Source of the DNA: Physcocola sp002396385 | GTDB lineage: Bacteria > Bacteroidota > Bacteroidia > Bacteroidales > Paludibacteraceae | NCBI GenBank assembly: GCA_946535435.1 | Contig: CAMNDM010000014.1 | Coordinates: 15,053-79,052, forward strand | Length of the DNA stretch: 64,000 bases | Direction of reading: 5' to 3' | In this document: positions 42,188 to 50,751 of the stretch, one piece after another | How positions within the stretch are numbered: position 1 is the first letter of the stretch | How the letters are laid out: every line of letters begins with the position of its first letter | Notes under the pieces: generated by a model | Database searches by the model: none | The model's input: only the letters and a program-made list of their open reading frames with translations | Told to the model about the DNA's origin: nothing | Made by a program: the position numbers and the translations under genes

Positions 42188-42796
42188 ATGGAGAACAAAG
42201 AAGCTTTCAACGCTTTAAGTGAAATAAGGGATATGATGGCTAAGTCGACCAAAGTGCTGTCGCTGAGTGGGCTGTCTGCTGTGGCTATTGGCTCTTTGGC
42301 CCTTCTGGCCGCTTATGTGGCCGGACGGCTTTTGGCTTCCGATGCCATTTCGCAGTACTACAAGCTTAAACTGCTGACTGCTGGAGCGGTGGCTCTTTTT
42401 GTAGCCTGCGCTTTGGTTGTTCTGTTATTCGCAAAACGGAAAGCGGCTAAAAACAACATTCCTTTCCAACTCGATGCCACATCGCGTAAAATGCTCTGGT
42501 ACTTCTTCCTTCCGCTGGTGGTGGGGGGCTTTATGTGTGCGGCGCTTATCTTGCAGGGACATTATGGACTGACGTCGTCTTTCATGTTGGTGTTCTATGG
42601 GTTGGCGCTGGTCAACATGTCGGGTTACACTTACTCTAATGTCAAGTATCTCGGATATGCCGAACTGTTGCTTGGACTGGTGGACTGTGTCTCCATTCAG
42701 TATGCGTTGGTTTTCTGGTCTTTGGGGTTCGGAGTGTTCCACATTGTTTATGGCATTGTTTTCCATTTTCTTTACGAGAGAAAGCACGCAAAATGA
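42188..42796 (+). CDS. integral membrane protein of the CreD cassette
   Basis: 202 residues. A short amphipathic N-terminus (ENKEAFNALSEIRDMMAKSTK) is followed by about six hydrophobic segments in three pairs. ATG at 42188 is taken as start; the open frame upstream to 42101 spans the promoter. It overlaps the regulator gene by 4 bp (ATGA). The combination membrane protein - winged-helix regulator - CreD is, from what I recall, repeated in Bacteroidetes, but this protein has no known role. Confidence 0.72.
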   Translation: MENKEAFNALSEIRDMMAKSTKVLSLSGLSAVAIGSLALLAAYVAGRLLASDAISQYYKLKLLTAGAVALFVACALVVLLFAKRKAAKNNIPFQLDATSRKMLWYFFLPLVVGGFMCAALILQGHYGLTSSFMLVFYGLALVNMSGYTYSNVKYLGYAELLLGLVDCVSIQYALVFWSLGFGVFHIVYGIVFHFLYERKHAK

Positions 42797-43101
42797 ATAT
42801 AGGTCTTGAAAATATAAATAAGGCTTTCGAGAGCAAGGCGAGGCTGGGTATTATGTCGGTTCTCATGGTCAACGACGAGGTGGATTTCTCTACCTTGAAG
42901 TCGTTGCTTGGGCTGACCGATGGTAACTTGGCCAGCCATGTCAAGAATTTGGAGGAGTTGGGCTATATACTTACAAAGAAACAGTTTATCGGACGTAAAC
43001 CCAATACCTCTTTCTCGGTAACTGAAAAGGGAAGGGCTGCTTTTAACGAGCATCTCAATGCCTTGGAGGCTTTTTTGAAAAATACGAAGAATAACAACTA
43101 A
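42793..43101 (+). CDS. winged-helix transcriptional regulator (HTH_34 type)
   Basis: 102 residues, one wHTH domain. AFESKARLGIMSVLMVNDEVDFSTLKSLLGLTDGNLASHVKNLEELGYI forms helices 1-3, with TDGNLASHVKNLEE as the recognition helix. The wing and C-terminal helix TSFSVTEKGRAAFNEHLNALEAFL follow. This is the ArsR/MarR-like HTH_34 family, whose members often repress their own operon. It starts inside the upstream stop (ATGA). Two matching palindromes, one on the operon promoter and one just downstream before creD, are its likely binding sites. Confidence 0.88.
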   Translation: MNIGLENINKAFESKARLGIMSVLMVNDEVDFSTLKSLLGLTDGNLASHVKNLEELGYILTKKQFIGRKPNTSFSVTEKGRAAFNEHLNALEAFLKNTKNNN

Positions 43102-43116
43102 TTTTTTTTACTAATA

Positions 43117-43135
43117 TACTTTGTAATACAAAGTA
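43117..43135 (+). promoter_or_regulatory. palindromic operator before creD
   Basis: TACTTTG - TAATA - CAAAGTA, a perfect 7-bp-arm palindrome, 18 bp before the creD ATG. It matches the palindrome at 42153-42169 in arms, spacing and the ACTTTTAA that follows. A degenerate -7 element may lie within it. Confidence 0.6.
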
Positions 43136-43153
43136 CTTTTAAAATTTATTGAT

Positions 43154-44569
43154 ATGATGAACGAAAATGAAAACACTAAACCAGCTTCTAAGGTGGCGCT
43201 GGTTAGTAAATTGGGACTGAAATGTACGCTGATTGCCGTTTTGGCGGCGCTTCTCTTGATTCCTACCTGCTCGGTGCAGAGTCTTATCCGCGAACGTGAG
43301 CGTTCTGCCGACGATGTCATCGACGAGGTTTCGAAGCAGTGGTGCGGTAAACAGACAGTTGTGGCTCCCTGCCTTTCCGTCTCTAAGTCTTTTGTGGTTT
43401 CTTCTCCTGTGACTACCTCGTCTGATGGTGATGCTGCTTCTGACGAAAACGTCGCAGAAGAACTGGAGGTTGTTGGTCAAACTGTTAAAAAAGCTGTCAG
43501 AACTCAGCGGGTTACAAAAAAGATGAATCTGCTGCCGCATAATGTCAGTATTACTGGTTCGGTTGGTACTTCTGAACTCAAACGCAGTATCTACAAGGTG
43601 GTAACTTATGAGGCGCCTTTGACCATTACCGGCGATTTTAAACTTACCGAAGAGGAAATCCAGTCGCTGGGTTTGGTCGAAAAGGAGGCGGAACTCGATT
43701 TCGCTGTTTACAACCTGAAGGGCATTGCCGACGAGGTTTCCATTCTGTTTGGTGACAAGCGTGTTGTCCTTACTCCTAACGGTCTCGGTTTGGGTGGCAG
43801 TTGCAGGAAACTTTCTGCTAAAGTCGATATTTCCGACTTGTTGGCGGGTAAGTCTGTGCCTTTCTCTATGTCGGTTTCGCTGAAGGGTTCCCGTTCGCTT
43901 TCCTTTATCCCGGTCGGGCAAAACACTACTGTCGACCTGAAGTCTGACTGGCATTCTCCTAGCTTCAATGGAAACTTCCTTCCTGATAAGCGCAAAGTGG
44001 GGAAAGATGGTTTCACTGCCAGTTGGAAGGTTTCGTACATCAACCGGTCTTATCCGCAAGTGTTCGAATCTACCTCAAATCTTGATTCTGAAATTCGCAA
44101 CTCTGCTTTCGGCGCCGATTTAATTCTTCCTGTCCAGCACTACCAGCAGTCTATGCGTACGGCCAAATACGCGGCACTCTTTATTTTCTTGACTTTTGCC
44201 ATCTTTTTCTTCATTGAGGTCATGAACAAGAAGAGTATACACCCTATACAGTACCTGTTCGTCGGCCTGGCTTTGTGCGTCTTTTATTGTCTCCTGTTGT
44301 CTTTGTCGGAACATGTGGGCTTTGTCTGGGCTTATGCTTTATCTACTCTGATGACGATTGTGATGATTACGCTTTACGCTATTGCTATATTAAGGATTAA
44401 GAAGACGGCTTGCTACATTGGCGCTGCTTTGGGTGGACTCTATGCCTACATTTTCGTCCTCATACAGATGGAGACTTACGCTTTGTTGGCTGGTAGCCTC
44501 GGACTCTTCGCTATTCTGGGTCTTCTGATGTATTTCTCGCAGCGTATAAACTGGAACAATGCCGATTAG
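43154..44569 (+). CDS. creD: CreD family inner-membrane protein
   Basis: 471 residues with the CreD layout. There is an N-terminal membrane segment (LKCTLIAVLAALLLIPTCSVQSLIRER; the LIRER motif is typical). A large periplasmic domain (about 55-330) contains LPHNVSITGSV, SRSLSFIPVGQNTTVDLKSDWHSPSF and FTASWKVSYINRSYPQ. Then come five or six C-terminal membrane segments with the LQYLFVGLALCVFYCLLLSLSEHVGF pattern (here IQYLFVG). CreD is linked to envelope stress and beta-lactam/colicin tolerance in other bacteria. No creBC two-component genes are here; the winged-helix protein is the likely regulator. The small membrane protein gene overlaps its last 11 bp. Confidence 0.9.
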   Translation: MMNENENTKPASKVALVSKLGLKCTLIAVLAALLLIPTCSVQSLIRERERSADDVIDEVSKQWCGKQTVVAPCLSVSKSFVVSSPVTTSSDGDAASDENVAEELEVVGQTVKKAVRTQRVTKKMNLLPHNVSITGSVGTSELKRSIYKVVTYEAPLTITGDFKLTEEEIQSLGLVEKEAELDFAVYNLKGIADEVSILFGDKRVVLTPNGLGLGGSCRKLSAKVDISDLLAGKSVPFSMSVSLKGSRSLSFIPVGQNTTVDLKSDWHSPSFNGNFLPDKRKVGKDGFTASWKVSYINRSYPQVFESTSNLDSEIRNSAFGADLILPVQHYQQSMRTAKYAALFIFLTFAIFFFIEVMNKKSIHPIQYLFVGLALCVFYCLLLSLSEHVGFVWAYALSTLMTIVMITLYAIAILRIKKTACYIGAALGGLYAYIFVLIQMETYALLAGSLGLFAILGLLMYFSQRINWNNAD

Positions 44570-44981
44570 TGCCGATTTCCCCTTGCAGCAGGTGGTTGGG
44601 GCTGTTAACCTCCTGTTCCTTACGGTTGTCGTCCTGGCCCCAGTTCTTGTCTATAGGTTTACGTCAAAACGACGTGGTTCTTGTTGGACTTATTTCCTTA
44701 TCGCTCTTCCTCTCTCGGCTGCGGCTGTTTTGGGTGGTTGCTGGCTTGACGATTATTCAACCAGCCTGCTTCTGGAATCCTATGGCTACAACGAAGGCTT
44801 GGTTAACGAGTACGCCAATGTTTTGCCTGAGAATATGGAGAAAGTGGACCTGTTACTGGGTAGCCATGTGTCTTTCAACAACTCCTTCTTGTTGTTGCTC
44901 CTTGCCATCGATGCCCTTTATTGTGTAATGGTGTTCTTCTTGCTCAATATCGTGAAGATGCTGTTCCGAACTGTACGATAA
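44559..44981 (+). CDS. small membrane protein at the end of the CreD cassette
   Basis: 140 residues, three or four hydrophobic segments (VVGAVNLLFLTVVVLAPVLVY; TYFLIALPLSAAAVLGGCWL; LLLLLAIDALYCVMVFFLLNIV). Translation starts within creD (11-bp overlap), implying coupling. No known family. It may assist CreD or sense envelope state. Confidence 0.6.
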   Translation: MPISADFPLQQVVGAVNLLFLTVVVLAPVLVYRFTSKRRGSCWTYFLIALPLSAAAVLGGCWLDDYSTSLLLESYGYNEGLVNEYANVLPENMEKVDLLLGSHVSFNNSFLLLLLAIDALYCVMVFFLLNIVKMLFRTVR

Positions 44982-45099
44982 GTGTTGTGATGCGTTCTTC
45001 ATGGGAAAAATAAAATTGCAACATTGCGATTTCCCAGGGTGCGGTTGCTTCTTTCATAACTTCGTGGTGTAAAGAATAAACAACTAAAACCAAATGCTT

Positions 45100-45798
45100 A
45101 TGAAGACGAAGATTTTCAACCTTATTATTCTCGACAAGAGCGGTTCTATGAGCAATATTGCTAGTGCGGCTATTGCCGGTGTTAACGAAACCGTTGGCTC
45201 TATCAAGGCTTCCGCTAAGAAGCATTGCGAAGATCAGGAACACTTTTTCTCTCTAGTGGCTTTCTGTGAGTGCGAGCGCAAGTACATTTTCGAGAATGTA
45301 CCTATTGCCGACGTGAAACCTATCTCTGCGGCCGATTACCAGCCTTGTTGCGGTACTCCGCTTTACGATGCCGTCGGCATTACGCTACACCAGTTGGAAA
45401 AAGACGTGGCGAAAGATGAGAATGCTGTGGCACAGGTGACGATTATTACCGATGGCTACGAGAATGCTTCGAAGGAGTATTCCGGAAACGCTGTGAAGAG
45501 GCTTATTGAAGACCTGAAAAAGAAAGGATGGACGTTCGCCTTTATTGGTGCTAACCAAGATGCCGATGCTGTCGCTTTCTCTATCTCTATCAACAATTCT
45601 ATGAACTTCACTGCCGACCAGTCGCACACCAGGGCTATGTTCTCTGCCTTTGCCGGGGCTACTGCCCGTTGGGCCGACCGTGTCAGCTCTTGTATGGAGA
45701 GGGCTCCTAAGGGAAAATGTGCTGCTGCTGTGCTTAGTGCTGAAGAGGAGGCTTGCGAGTTCTTCTCGGACGACGACAAGGAACGGGCCAACAATTGA
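45100..45798 (+). CDS. von Willebrand factor A domain protein
   Basis: 232 residues, a single cytoplasmic VWA domain. The metal-ion-dependent adhesion site is complete: DKSGSMS (Asp12, Ser14, Ser16), the Thr in CCGTPLYDA, and Asp in IITDGYEN. The C-terminus is a helical extension with an acidic end. Stand-alone VWA proteins bind partners through Mg2+; none is adjacent. ATG at 45100 gives MKTKIFNLII; an ATG two codons upstream (45094) is equally possible. A terminator follows at 45814. Confidence 0.85.
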   Translation: MKTKIFNLIILDKSGSMSNIASAAIAGVNETVGSIKASAKKHCEDQEHFFSLVAFCECERKYIFENVPIADVKPISAADYQPCCGTPLYDAVGITLHQLEKDVAKDENAVAQVTIITDGYENASKEYSGNAVKRLIEDLKKKGWTFAFIGANQDADAVAFSISINNSMNFTADQSHTRAMFSAFAGATARWADRVSSCMERAPKGKCAAAVLSAEEEACEFFSDDDKERANN

Positions 45799-45813
45799 AT
45801 GCTCTAACAATGT

Positions 45814-45850
45814 TTAAGCGGGTGCTCCTGAACTGGAACACCCGCTTTTA
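45814..45850 (+). terminator. terminator of the VWA gene
   Basis: Perfect 9-bp stem AAGCGGGTG (45816-45824) with CACCCGCTT (45839-45847), ending in TTTATT. Confidence 0.85.
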
Positions 45851-45876
45851 TTGTCGTGATTTCTCTTGCTGTCTCT

Positions 45877-45912
45877 AAAAAAACGTCTCCTACTTTTCAC
45901 AAGCGGGAGACG
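45877..45912 (-). terminator. minus-strand terminator of a candidate small RNA
   Basis: On the minus strand CGTCTCC pairs with GGAGACG (45884-45890 with 45906-45912), 15-nt loop, followed by seven T (A-run 45877-45883). No annotated minus-strand gene ends here. Confidence 0.75.
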
Positions 45913-46012
45913 CACCTAAAATGTTATGTTGTTTTTGTAATTCATTAATGAAAAAACCTAATTAACCTAATTATTTCTTGCCTTTATAAGAGTTGTTTGT
46001 TTTTCTAAATTG
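45877..46012 (-). ncRNA. candidate small RNA (about 135 nt)
   Basis: The segment lies between a minus-strand promoter (46019-46049) and a strong minus-strand terminator (45877-45912), with no credible ORF in between. It is A/T-rich in its 5' part, with a repeated TAATTAGGTTAATTAGG element and a short palindrome CATTAATG, and ends with the 7-bp terminator stem. I cannot assign it to a known RNA family. The rest of the gap 45851-46334 shows no gene; the plus-strand frame 46010-46306 has no coding features. Confidence 0.4.
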
Positions 46013-46018
46013 CAATTG

Positions 46019-46049
46019 CAAATATATAAAATAATTTTGAATGAACAAT
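46019..46049 (-). promoter_or_regulatory. orphan minus-strand promoter
   Basis: ATTG (46046-46049), 19 bp, TATATTTG (46019-46026) on the minus strand, a full Bacteroidota-type promoter. It overlaps a 12-bp palindrome TTGCAATTGCAA at about 46010-46021. Transcription would run left into the terminator at 45877. Confidence 0.55.
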
Positions 46050-46334
46050 ACTCGGCAATAAAATATTTGCATATTTCTTTTGTTTTCTCCAAAATGTTGT
46101 TCAATTCTTTATTGATAGGCTATTTTGTGATACCGAACATTTCGCCTTTGAAAAAACACGGATTTAGTTTGTTTTGTTGCTCTTTCTGTCCTATTTTATT
46201 GTACCTTAGTTGGTGGTTATTCTGTTGGTCGGAAACGCAGGGTGTCTCCTTCATTCGTTGTCTGGTGCCGGATGGTTTTGTGGCGGACTTCAATAACCCG
46301 TTGTGAGTTAAACGTTAAAGTATTTTTCAAGTGT

Positions 46335-47564
46335 ATGGATTTCTCTTTTTCCTCTAATCTTCCCTACGGCAAGTTGTTCCTTTGTTACAATCCGGCAAGA
46401 GAGGCCCCTTCTGCTGCTGTTGTTGATTGTGTAAAGGAGGCTGTTTCGAATTATTTGCCTTGCTTTGAGGTGCTTTTGCTGCCGACGGCTGCCGATACCG
46501 ACGGCTTGCTTATGGCCCGACGCTTCAATCTGGGGGTGGTTAGTGGTGGATATGGTGTTTTGGCTGTTCCTCGGTGCGCGGCTGAATCTCCCGGTATGTG
46601 CGCGCGCGGGCTGGCTCTCGGATTGCTTGATGTGGATTCTTTCAGAAATGAACCGCTCTTGTTCCTTAACAAAGTCCCGTCTGACGCTTCTATGGTTCGG
46701 CTTGATGGGTGCGATAGCATGCCTGCTGAACCTAATGAGGCTAAAATTGGTGTACGGAAACGCTCTTTTTGGGAAAGACTGAAAGAGGGGGCTTCTAGAA
46801 CTGTTAGGCGCTGTTCCAGTGAGGAAAAGGGGATGTCTGCAAAAAACTGTGAATCTTCTGGACAATTCGCTGCTGAAGATTCTGAAGCCTCGTTTGAATA
46901 TGAGTTTTTAGCGGATGAATGCGCTTCGGGGTTGTCCGATGTCTGCCCGGATGAGGATTCTCTTGAGGGGGAGGGGAGGACTTTACCCGGGGCTATAGAG
47001 ACATCTGACGGGGGCAACGACCGGACCGATGCGCTGCTTAAGGAAAAGGAAGAGCTCGCAAAGCAGATTGCCTCGCTCGTACGGCTCTATATACTTAAAT
47101 ATGGTACTGTCGATAACGATAAGATTGCTGGCCTTTTACAGGGGAAAATGGTGCTGAGGGACGACAAACTCTCTTCGCTGGTCGTTAACAAAGACTGTAG
47201 GGTGGTCTTACCCGATTACAACGAGATGGAACTCGATTTGGGCGGACCTCTGCACACTTCTCTCTACATCTTGTTCTTACGCCATCCCGAGGGAATCGTC
47301 ATCAAAAATATATCTGACTACATTGCTGAGTTGGAAGACATCTATACGATGGTTGCTCCGAATTTCAATACCGCTCCGGTTCACAAACTTGAAGAAACTG
47401 ACCGTGTGACACAGTCTATCTCTAAAATTAACAGGGTGGTCAAGTCGGTGCTGCCTGTCGGCAATGTGGCGGAACAGTACTCCATCAGGGGGGCTAGGAG
47501 TAAACCTTACGCTATACCGCTTGCTGCTATCGATGGTAAGGTGCTGGTTATGCCTAAATTCTAA
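46335..47564 (+). CDS. conserved hypothetical protein with acidic linker
   Basis: 409 residues. Residues 1-105 form a compact hydrophobic domain (KLFLCYNPAREA, VSGGYGVLAVPRCAA). Residues about 125-235 are Ser/Glu/Asp/Cys-rich and probably disordered. The last 170 residues form a conserved-looking domain with a winged-helix-like start (ASLVRLYILKYGTVDNDKIAGLLQGK), then GGPLHTSLYILFLRHPEGIVIKNISDY and SISKINRVVKSVLP, ending PYAIPLAAIDGKVLVMPKF. I have seen the YILFLRHPEGI-type segment in Bacteroidetes proteins of unknown function. ATG at 46335 chosen; the upstream frame to 46242 lacks support. The 3' end overlaps pepD by 4 bp (convergent). Confidence 0.6.
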   Translation: MDFSFSSNLPYGKLFLCYNPAREAPSAAVVDCVKEAVSNYLPCFEVLLLPTAADTDGLLMARRFNLGVVSGGYGVLAVPRCAAESPGMCARGLALGLLDVDSFRNEPLLFLNKVPSDASMVRLDGCDSMPAEPNEAKIGVRKRSFWERLKEGASRTVRRCSSEEKGMSAKNCESSGQFAAEDSEASFEYEFLADECASGLSDVCPDEDSLEGEGRTLPGAIETSDGGNDRTDALLKEKEELAKQIASLVRLYILKYGTVDNDKIAGLLQGKMVLRDDKLSSLVVNKDCRVVLPDYNEMELDLGGPLHTSLYILFLRHPEGIVIKNISDYIAELEDIYTMVAPNFNTAPVHKLEETDRVTQSISKINRVVKSVLPVGNVAEQYSIRGARSKPYAIPLAAIDGKVLVMPKF

Positions 47565-49003
47565 CTTGTTTTCAGCCGACTGCTTACAAGCTTTCTGGCT
47601 ACCTTCAGTATCTCTTCTACGGTCTTCAACTCGACCCGTTCGCCTGTGCTGTGGGGTGATTTGATGCGCGGCCCGATGCAGGCAATCTCTATGCCCGGAT
47701 ATTTCCGCACGAAGTGGCCGGCTTCCAGCACAAAGTGCATGGCTACCTTACGGGGGGCGAAACCCAACTCTTGCTTAAAGGTCTCGCCAACTCTTTTAAG
47801 AAAGAACGAGTCGCTGTTTTCCTGCCAGGCGGGGGTGAACGCCTCTGTACTGACGTTTGCTCCGTTCGCTCTGAGGTGTTCCGCTGTCTGGTTGCCCACT
47901 TCCTCCATTCTTTGGTCGCTGAAACTACGGGTGTGGGTGGTTACCTCTATCTGGTTGTTGGTCTGTTTTAAGACTCCGATGTTGGTGCTTGTCTGCACTG
48001 TTCCTGGCATATCTTCCCGCATTTCAAGCACTCCGTTTGGAATTGCCGCAATGGCTGTTATCAGGCGTTGGCTGTCTGCTGTGCCCAGCAGCCTGCATTG
48101 TTCCGACTCGGTCACGCTTATTGTCAGTTGGCTGTCGGTCTCGTGGAAAGGGGCGATTGTGGCTTTGCCCAGCTCGCTGACTTTTTGGTGCGATAGGTGG
48201 CTGGCACATAGGGTGGCGCTGGCCTTCCCGGCTATGGCGGCGGCGCTGCCTCCGCCTTGCAGTTCCCCTATCTGCAGGTCGTTGCAGGTTGTCTTCAGTT
48301 CGTTCAGTAGCTTGAACAGCAACACTATCGCATTTCCGTGCCCTTTGTCGATGTCTACGCCCGAGTGCCCGCCTTTGCCGCCTTCTATACTTATTCTCAG
48401 GTGTGGTTTGGTTTGGAGGTGGTCCTCTGGAGCAAAATGCCATTCTGCCTTCTGAATGTAGGCGCCGGCGGCTCCTACGGTTATCGTGTCGAAGTCTTCC
48501 GAGTCGAGGTTGATGACTTTCCTTCCCTTTATGAAGTCCTCCGGCAGGTTGGCGGCTCCGCTCATGCCGTCTTCTTCGTTCGTGGTGGTCAGCACTTCAA
48601 GAGGCCCGTGCTGAATTGTGTTGTCGCTTATCAGTGCCAGCGCTATTGATAGCCCTATGCCGTTGTCGGCTCCTAGGCTGGTGCCTTTGGCATACATCCA
48701 TCCGTCGTGTATTTCACTGACGATGGGGTCTTCTAGCGCGTTGAACTTGTAGTTGCTGTCGTGCACGCACACCATATCCATGTGGTTGAGCAGCACAAGG
48801 GGTTCCCAGTCTTCACAGCCAGGTGTTGCGGGTTTTCGTATAACCACGCAGTTGTTTGCGTCGCGGCTGTAGTCCAAACCGTTTGCTGTCGCAAACTGGC
48901 ACAAGAAGTCGGCGGCTTTCTCTTCGTGGTGCGATGGGCGGGGTATTTTGTTTAACTCGCCGAATATTGCCCAAACGCGATCTATGGTGGCTGTTTTGTC
49001 CAT
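47561..49003 (-). CDS. pepD: aminoacyl-histidine dipeptidase (PepD, M20 family)
   Basis: Metallo-dipeptidase cleaving Xaa-His and other dipeptides. 480 residues, usual length. Zinc-ligand motifs are recognisable: LNHMDMVC (His and Asp), GTSLGADNGIG (bridging Asp), TTNEEDGMSGA (catalytic Glu-Glu), LDSED, GGKGGHSGVDIDKGHGNA (dimerisation/lid domain His), and MHFVLEAGHF with C-terminal PHSTGERV. Some positions differ from what I recall as typical (LQGH to LNH, GCAGG to GAAGA, LECG to LEAG), but the metal ligands are kept. Monocistronic or with the GNAT gene 24 bp upstream. Confidence 0.9.
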   Translation of the reverse strand: MDKTATIDRVWAIFGELNKIPRPSHHEEKAADFLCQFATANGLDYSRDANNCVVIRKPATPGCEDWEPLVLLNHMDMVCVHDSNYKFNALEDPIVSEIHDGWMYAKGTSLGADNGIGLSIALALISDNTIQHGPLEVLTTTNEEDGMSGAANLPEDFIKGRKVINLDSEDFDTITVGAAGAYIQKAEWHFAPEDHLQTKPHLRISIEGGKGGHSGVDIDKGHGNAIVLLFKLLNELKTTCNDLQIGELQGGGSAAAIAGKASATLCASHLSHQKVSELGKATIAPFHETDSQLTISVTESEQCRLLGTADSQRLITAIAAIPNGVLEMREDMPGTVQTSTNIGVLKQTNNQIEVTTHTRSFSDQRMEEVGNQTAEHLRANGANVSTEAFTPAWQENSDSFFLKRVGETFKQELGFAPRKVAMHFVLEAGHFVRKYPGIEIACIGPRIKSPHSTGERVELKTVEEILKVARKLVSSRLKTS

Positions 49004-49027
49004 AACGTGTTGTATTTTGCTTCGGCA

Positions 49028-49429
49028 CTACGTCCACAACTCGGTGATGAACATGGCCGATGCTCCTTCGGCTTTCTTAAATCCACAATGTTCGTAAAAG
49101 TGTATTTCTTCGTCGTAGGCCACCACCACTATACGAAGGTAGTCTTTGTAGTGGTTGCGCACTAGTTCTACCAGCTTCCGGCCTATGGCTTGGTCTTGGT
49201 AGTCGGGCCTGACCAGCAGGTAATGCACGTAGGCGTTCATGATACCGTCGTCCATCGCGCATATCAGGCCTACCAGTTTGGTGCCGTCCCATGCGGAATA
49301 AACTGTGGCGAAGTTGCGCATGGCAACAACCAGTTTTTCGGGATAGTGCCCCGACGACCATTCTACCGATAAAAACAGGTCTTGTAATTCTTTTTGGGTG
49401 AATTCGTGGATGTCTTTATATTCAATCAT
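49028..49429 (-). CDS. GNAT family N-acetyltransferase
   Basis: 133 residues, a single GNAT domain that transfers acetyl from acetyl-CoA. Strand 4 and motif A are YVHYLLVRPDYQDQAIGRKLVELV, where the pyrophosphate-binding Q/RxxGxG/A reads QDQAIGR. Motif B is VVVAYDEEIHFYEHCGFKKA. Substrate unknown. TAAATTTG at 49451-49458 (minus) may be the -7 box. It precedes pepD on the same strand. Confidence 0.85.
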   Translation of the reverse strand: MIEYKDIHEFTQKELQDLFLSVEWSSGHYPEKLVVAMRNFATVYSAWDGTKLVGLICAMDDGIMNAYVHYLLVRPDYQDQAIGRKLVELVRNHYKDYLRIVVVAYDEEIHFYEHCGFKKAEGASAMFITELWT

Positions 49430-49544
49430 ACGCCAATGTTAATTTCTATTCAAATTTAGTTATTTATCACGACCTTTTCGCTTGTTTCCTCCGCTATTTC
49501 TTGTAACTTTCCAGAACTAAGTTTTAGCGTATTTACACATTTCA

Positions 49545-50714
49545 ATGAAAAAAGCGAATTTAAGTGTTGCGGCCTTTATGTTTGGTGTGGCTTGTCAGGC
49601 TCAAGAAAACCTATGGTGGAAGACTCCGACCGTCTCTCCGGAGATTAATGCCGACAAAACGGTTACGTTCCGTATGAAGGCGCCTAAGGCTGAAAAGGTT
49701 CAGGTGACGGGCGATTTCCTGCCTGCCGATGGTGACAAACCGGGTGTGGCCGATTTGCAGGAAAATGGGAAAGGCATTTGGGTATACACTACGCCAACAC
49801 CGCTTATACCTGAATTATACAATTATTCGTTTATTGTCGATGGCTTGAGGACGACTGATCCCTCAAATGTTTACCTCACGCGCGATGTGGTTACTACTTC
49901 CAACATATTTTTGGTCGATGGACCGCAGAGCAACCTCTATGCGGTGAACAATGTGCCGCACGGTTCGGTGTCGAGGGTTTGGTTCCACTGTAAAACCACA
50001 GGTAACGACCGTAGGTTGACCGTTTATACGCCGGCTGGTTACGAAAAGGGCATGGATAAGTACCCCGTGCTCTACTTGTTGCACGGCATGGGGGGCGACG
50101 AAGAGGCTTGGATTACACTCGGCCGTGTCGCGCAGATTATGGATAATCTCATCGCACAAGGCAAGGCGAAACCGATGATTGTGGTAATGCCGAATGGAAA
50201 CGTCGACCAACAGGCTGCGGCTGGATATGCTCCTACCGGTTTTATTACGCCTACCATTGAACTCCCACATACTATGGACGGCACTTTTGAAACTTCGTTC
50301 CCCGAAATTGTGAATTTTATCGACGATACTTATCGTACAAATAACAAAAAATCGGGCCGTGCCATTGCTGGCTTGTCGATGGGCGGTTTCCACTCTATGC
50401 ACATTGCTAAAGAGAACCCCGACATGTTCGATTATGTGGGTTTGTTCTCGGCTTCTGCTCGTTTTTCAGGACGGGTCCATTCTCCTGTCTATCAAAATTG
50501 TGAGGAGAAAATCAAAAGGCAGTTCGCTCTGAAACCTGCGCTCTATTGGATTGCTATCGGCAAAGACGATTTCCTCTATAATGAAAATATGTTGCTTCGG
50601 GATTTCCTCGATAAGAATAAGCTGAAATACACCTATCGGGAATCTGACGGCGGACATGTCTGGAAAAACTGGCGCACTTATCTGTGTGAGTTTGCGCAAC
50701 TGGTTTTTAAGTAA
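49545..50714 (+). CDS. secreted CE1-like esterase with N-terminal E-set domain
   Basis: 389 residues. Signal peptide (SVAAFMFGVACQAQ, cleaved near residue 20). Residues about 25-130 form a CBM48/E-set-like beta domain (VTFRMKAPKAEKVQVTGDF). The rest is an alpha/beta hydrolase of the feruloyl-esterase/CE1 type: oxyanion loop LLHGMGGDEEAW, nucleophile Ser278 in GLSMGG, acid at Asp341/342 (GKDDFLY), and His371 in GGHVWKNW. Such enzymes remove acyl groups from plant xylan in gut Bacteroidetes. No SusC/D or xylanase genes lie nearby. A TAACTTTC box lies 34 bp upstream. Confidence 0.9.
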   Translation: MKKANLSVAAFMFGVACQAQENLWWKTPTVSPEINADKTVTFRMKAPKAEKVQVTGDFLPADGDKPGVADLQENGKGIWVYTTPTPLIPELYNYSFIVDGLRTTDPSNVYLTRDVVTTSNIFLVDGPQSNLYAVNNVPHGSVSRVWFHCKTTGNDRRLTVYTPAGYEKGMDKYPVLYLLHGMGGDEEAWITLGRVAQIMDNLIAQGKAKPMIVVMPNGNVDQQAAAGYAPTGFITPTIELPHTMDGTFETSFPEIVNFIDDTYRTNNKKSGRAIAGLSMGGFHSMHIAKENPDMFDYVGLFSASARFSGRVHSPVYQNCEEKIKRQFALKPALYWIAIGKDDFLYNENMLLRDFLDKNKLKYTYRESDGGHVWKNWRTYLCEFAQLVFK

Positions 50715-50751
50715 GGTGGTAGACAATAAAGTTTTCCATTCTTACGGAACA

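Noticed and set aside
46010..46306. 98-codon plus-strand ORF before the gene at 46335
   Set aside because: Hydrophobic, AT-rich translation without start context or family, lying over the minus-strand promoter. Treated as non-coding.
47646..48455. 269-codon plus-strand frame inside pepD
   Set aside because: It lies wholly opposite the well-conserved peptidase; low-complexity Ser/Leu/Cys composition.
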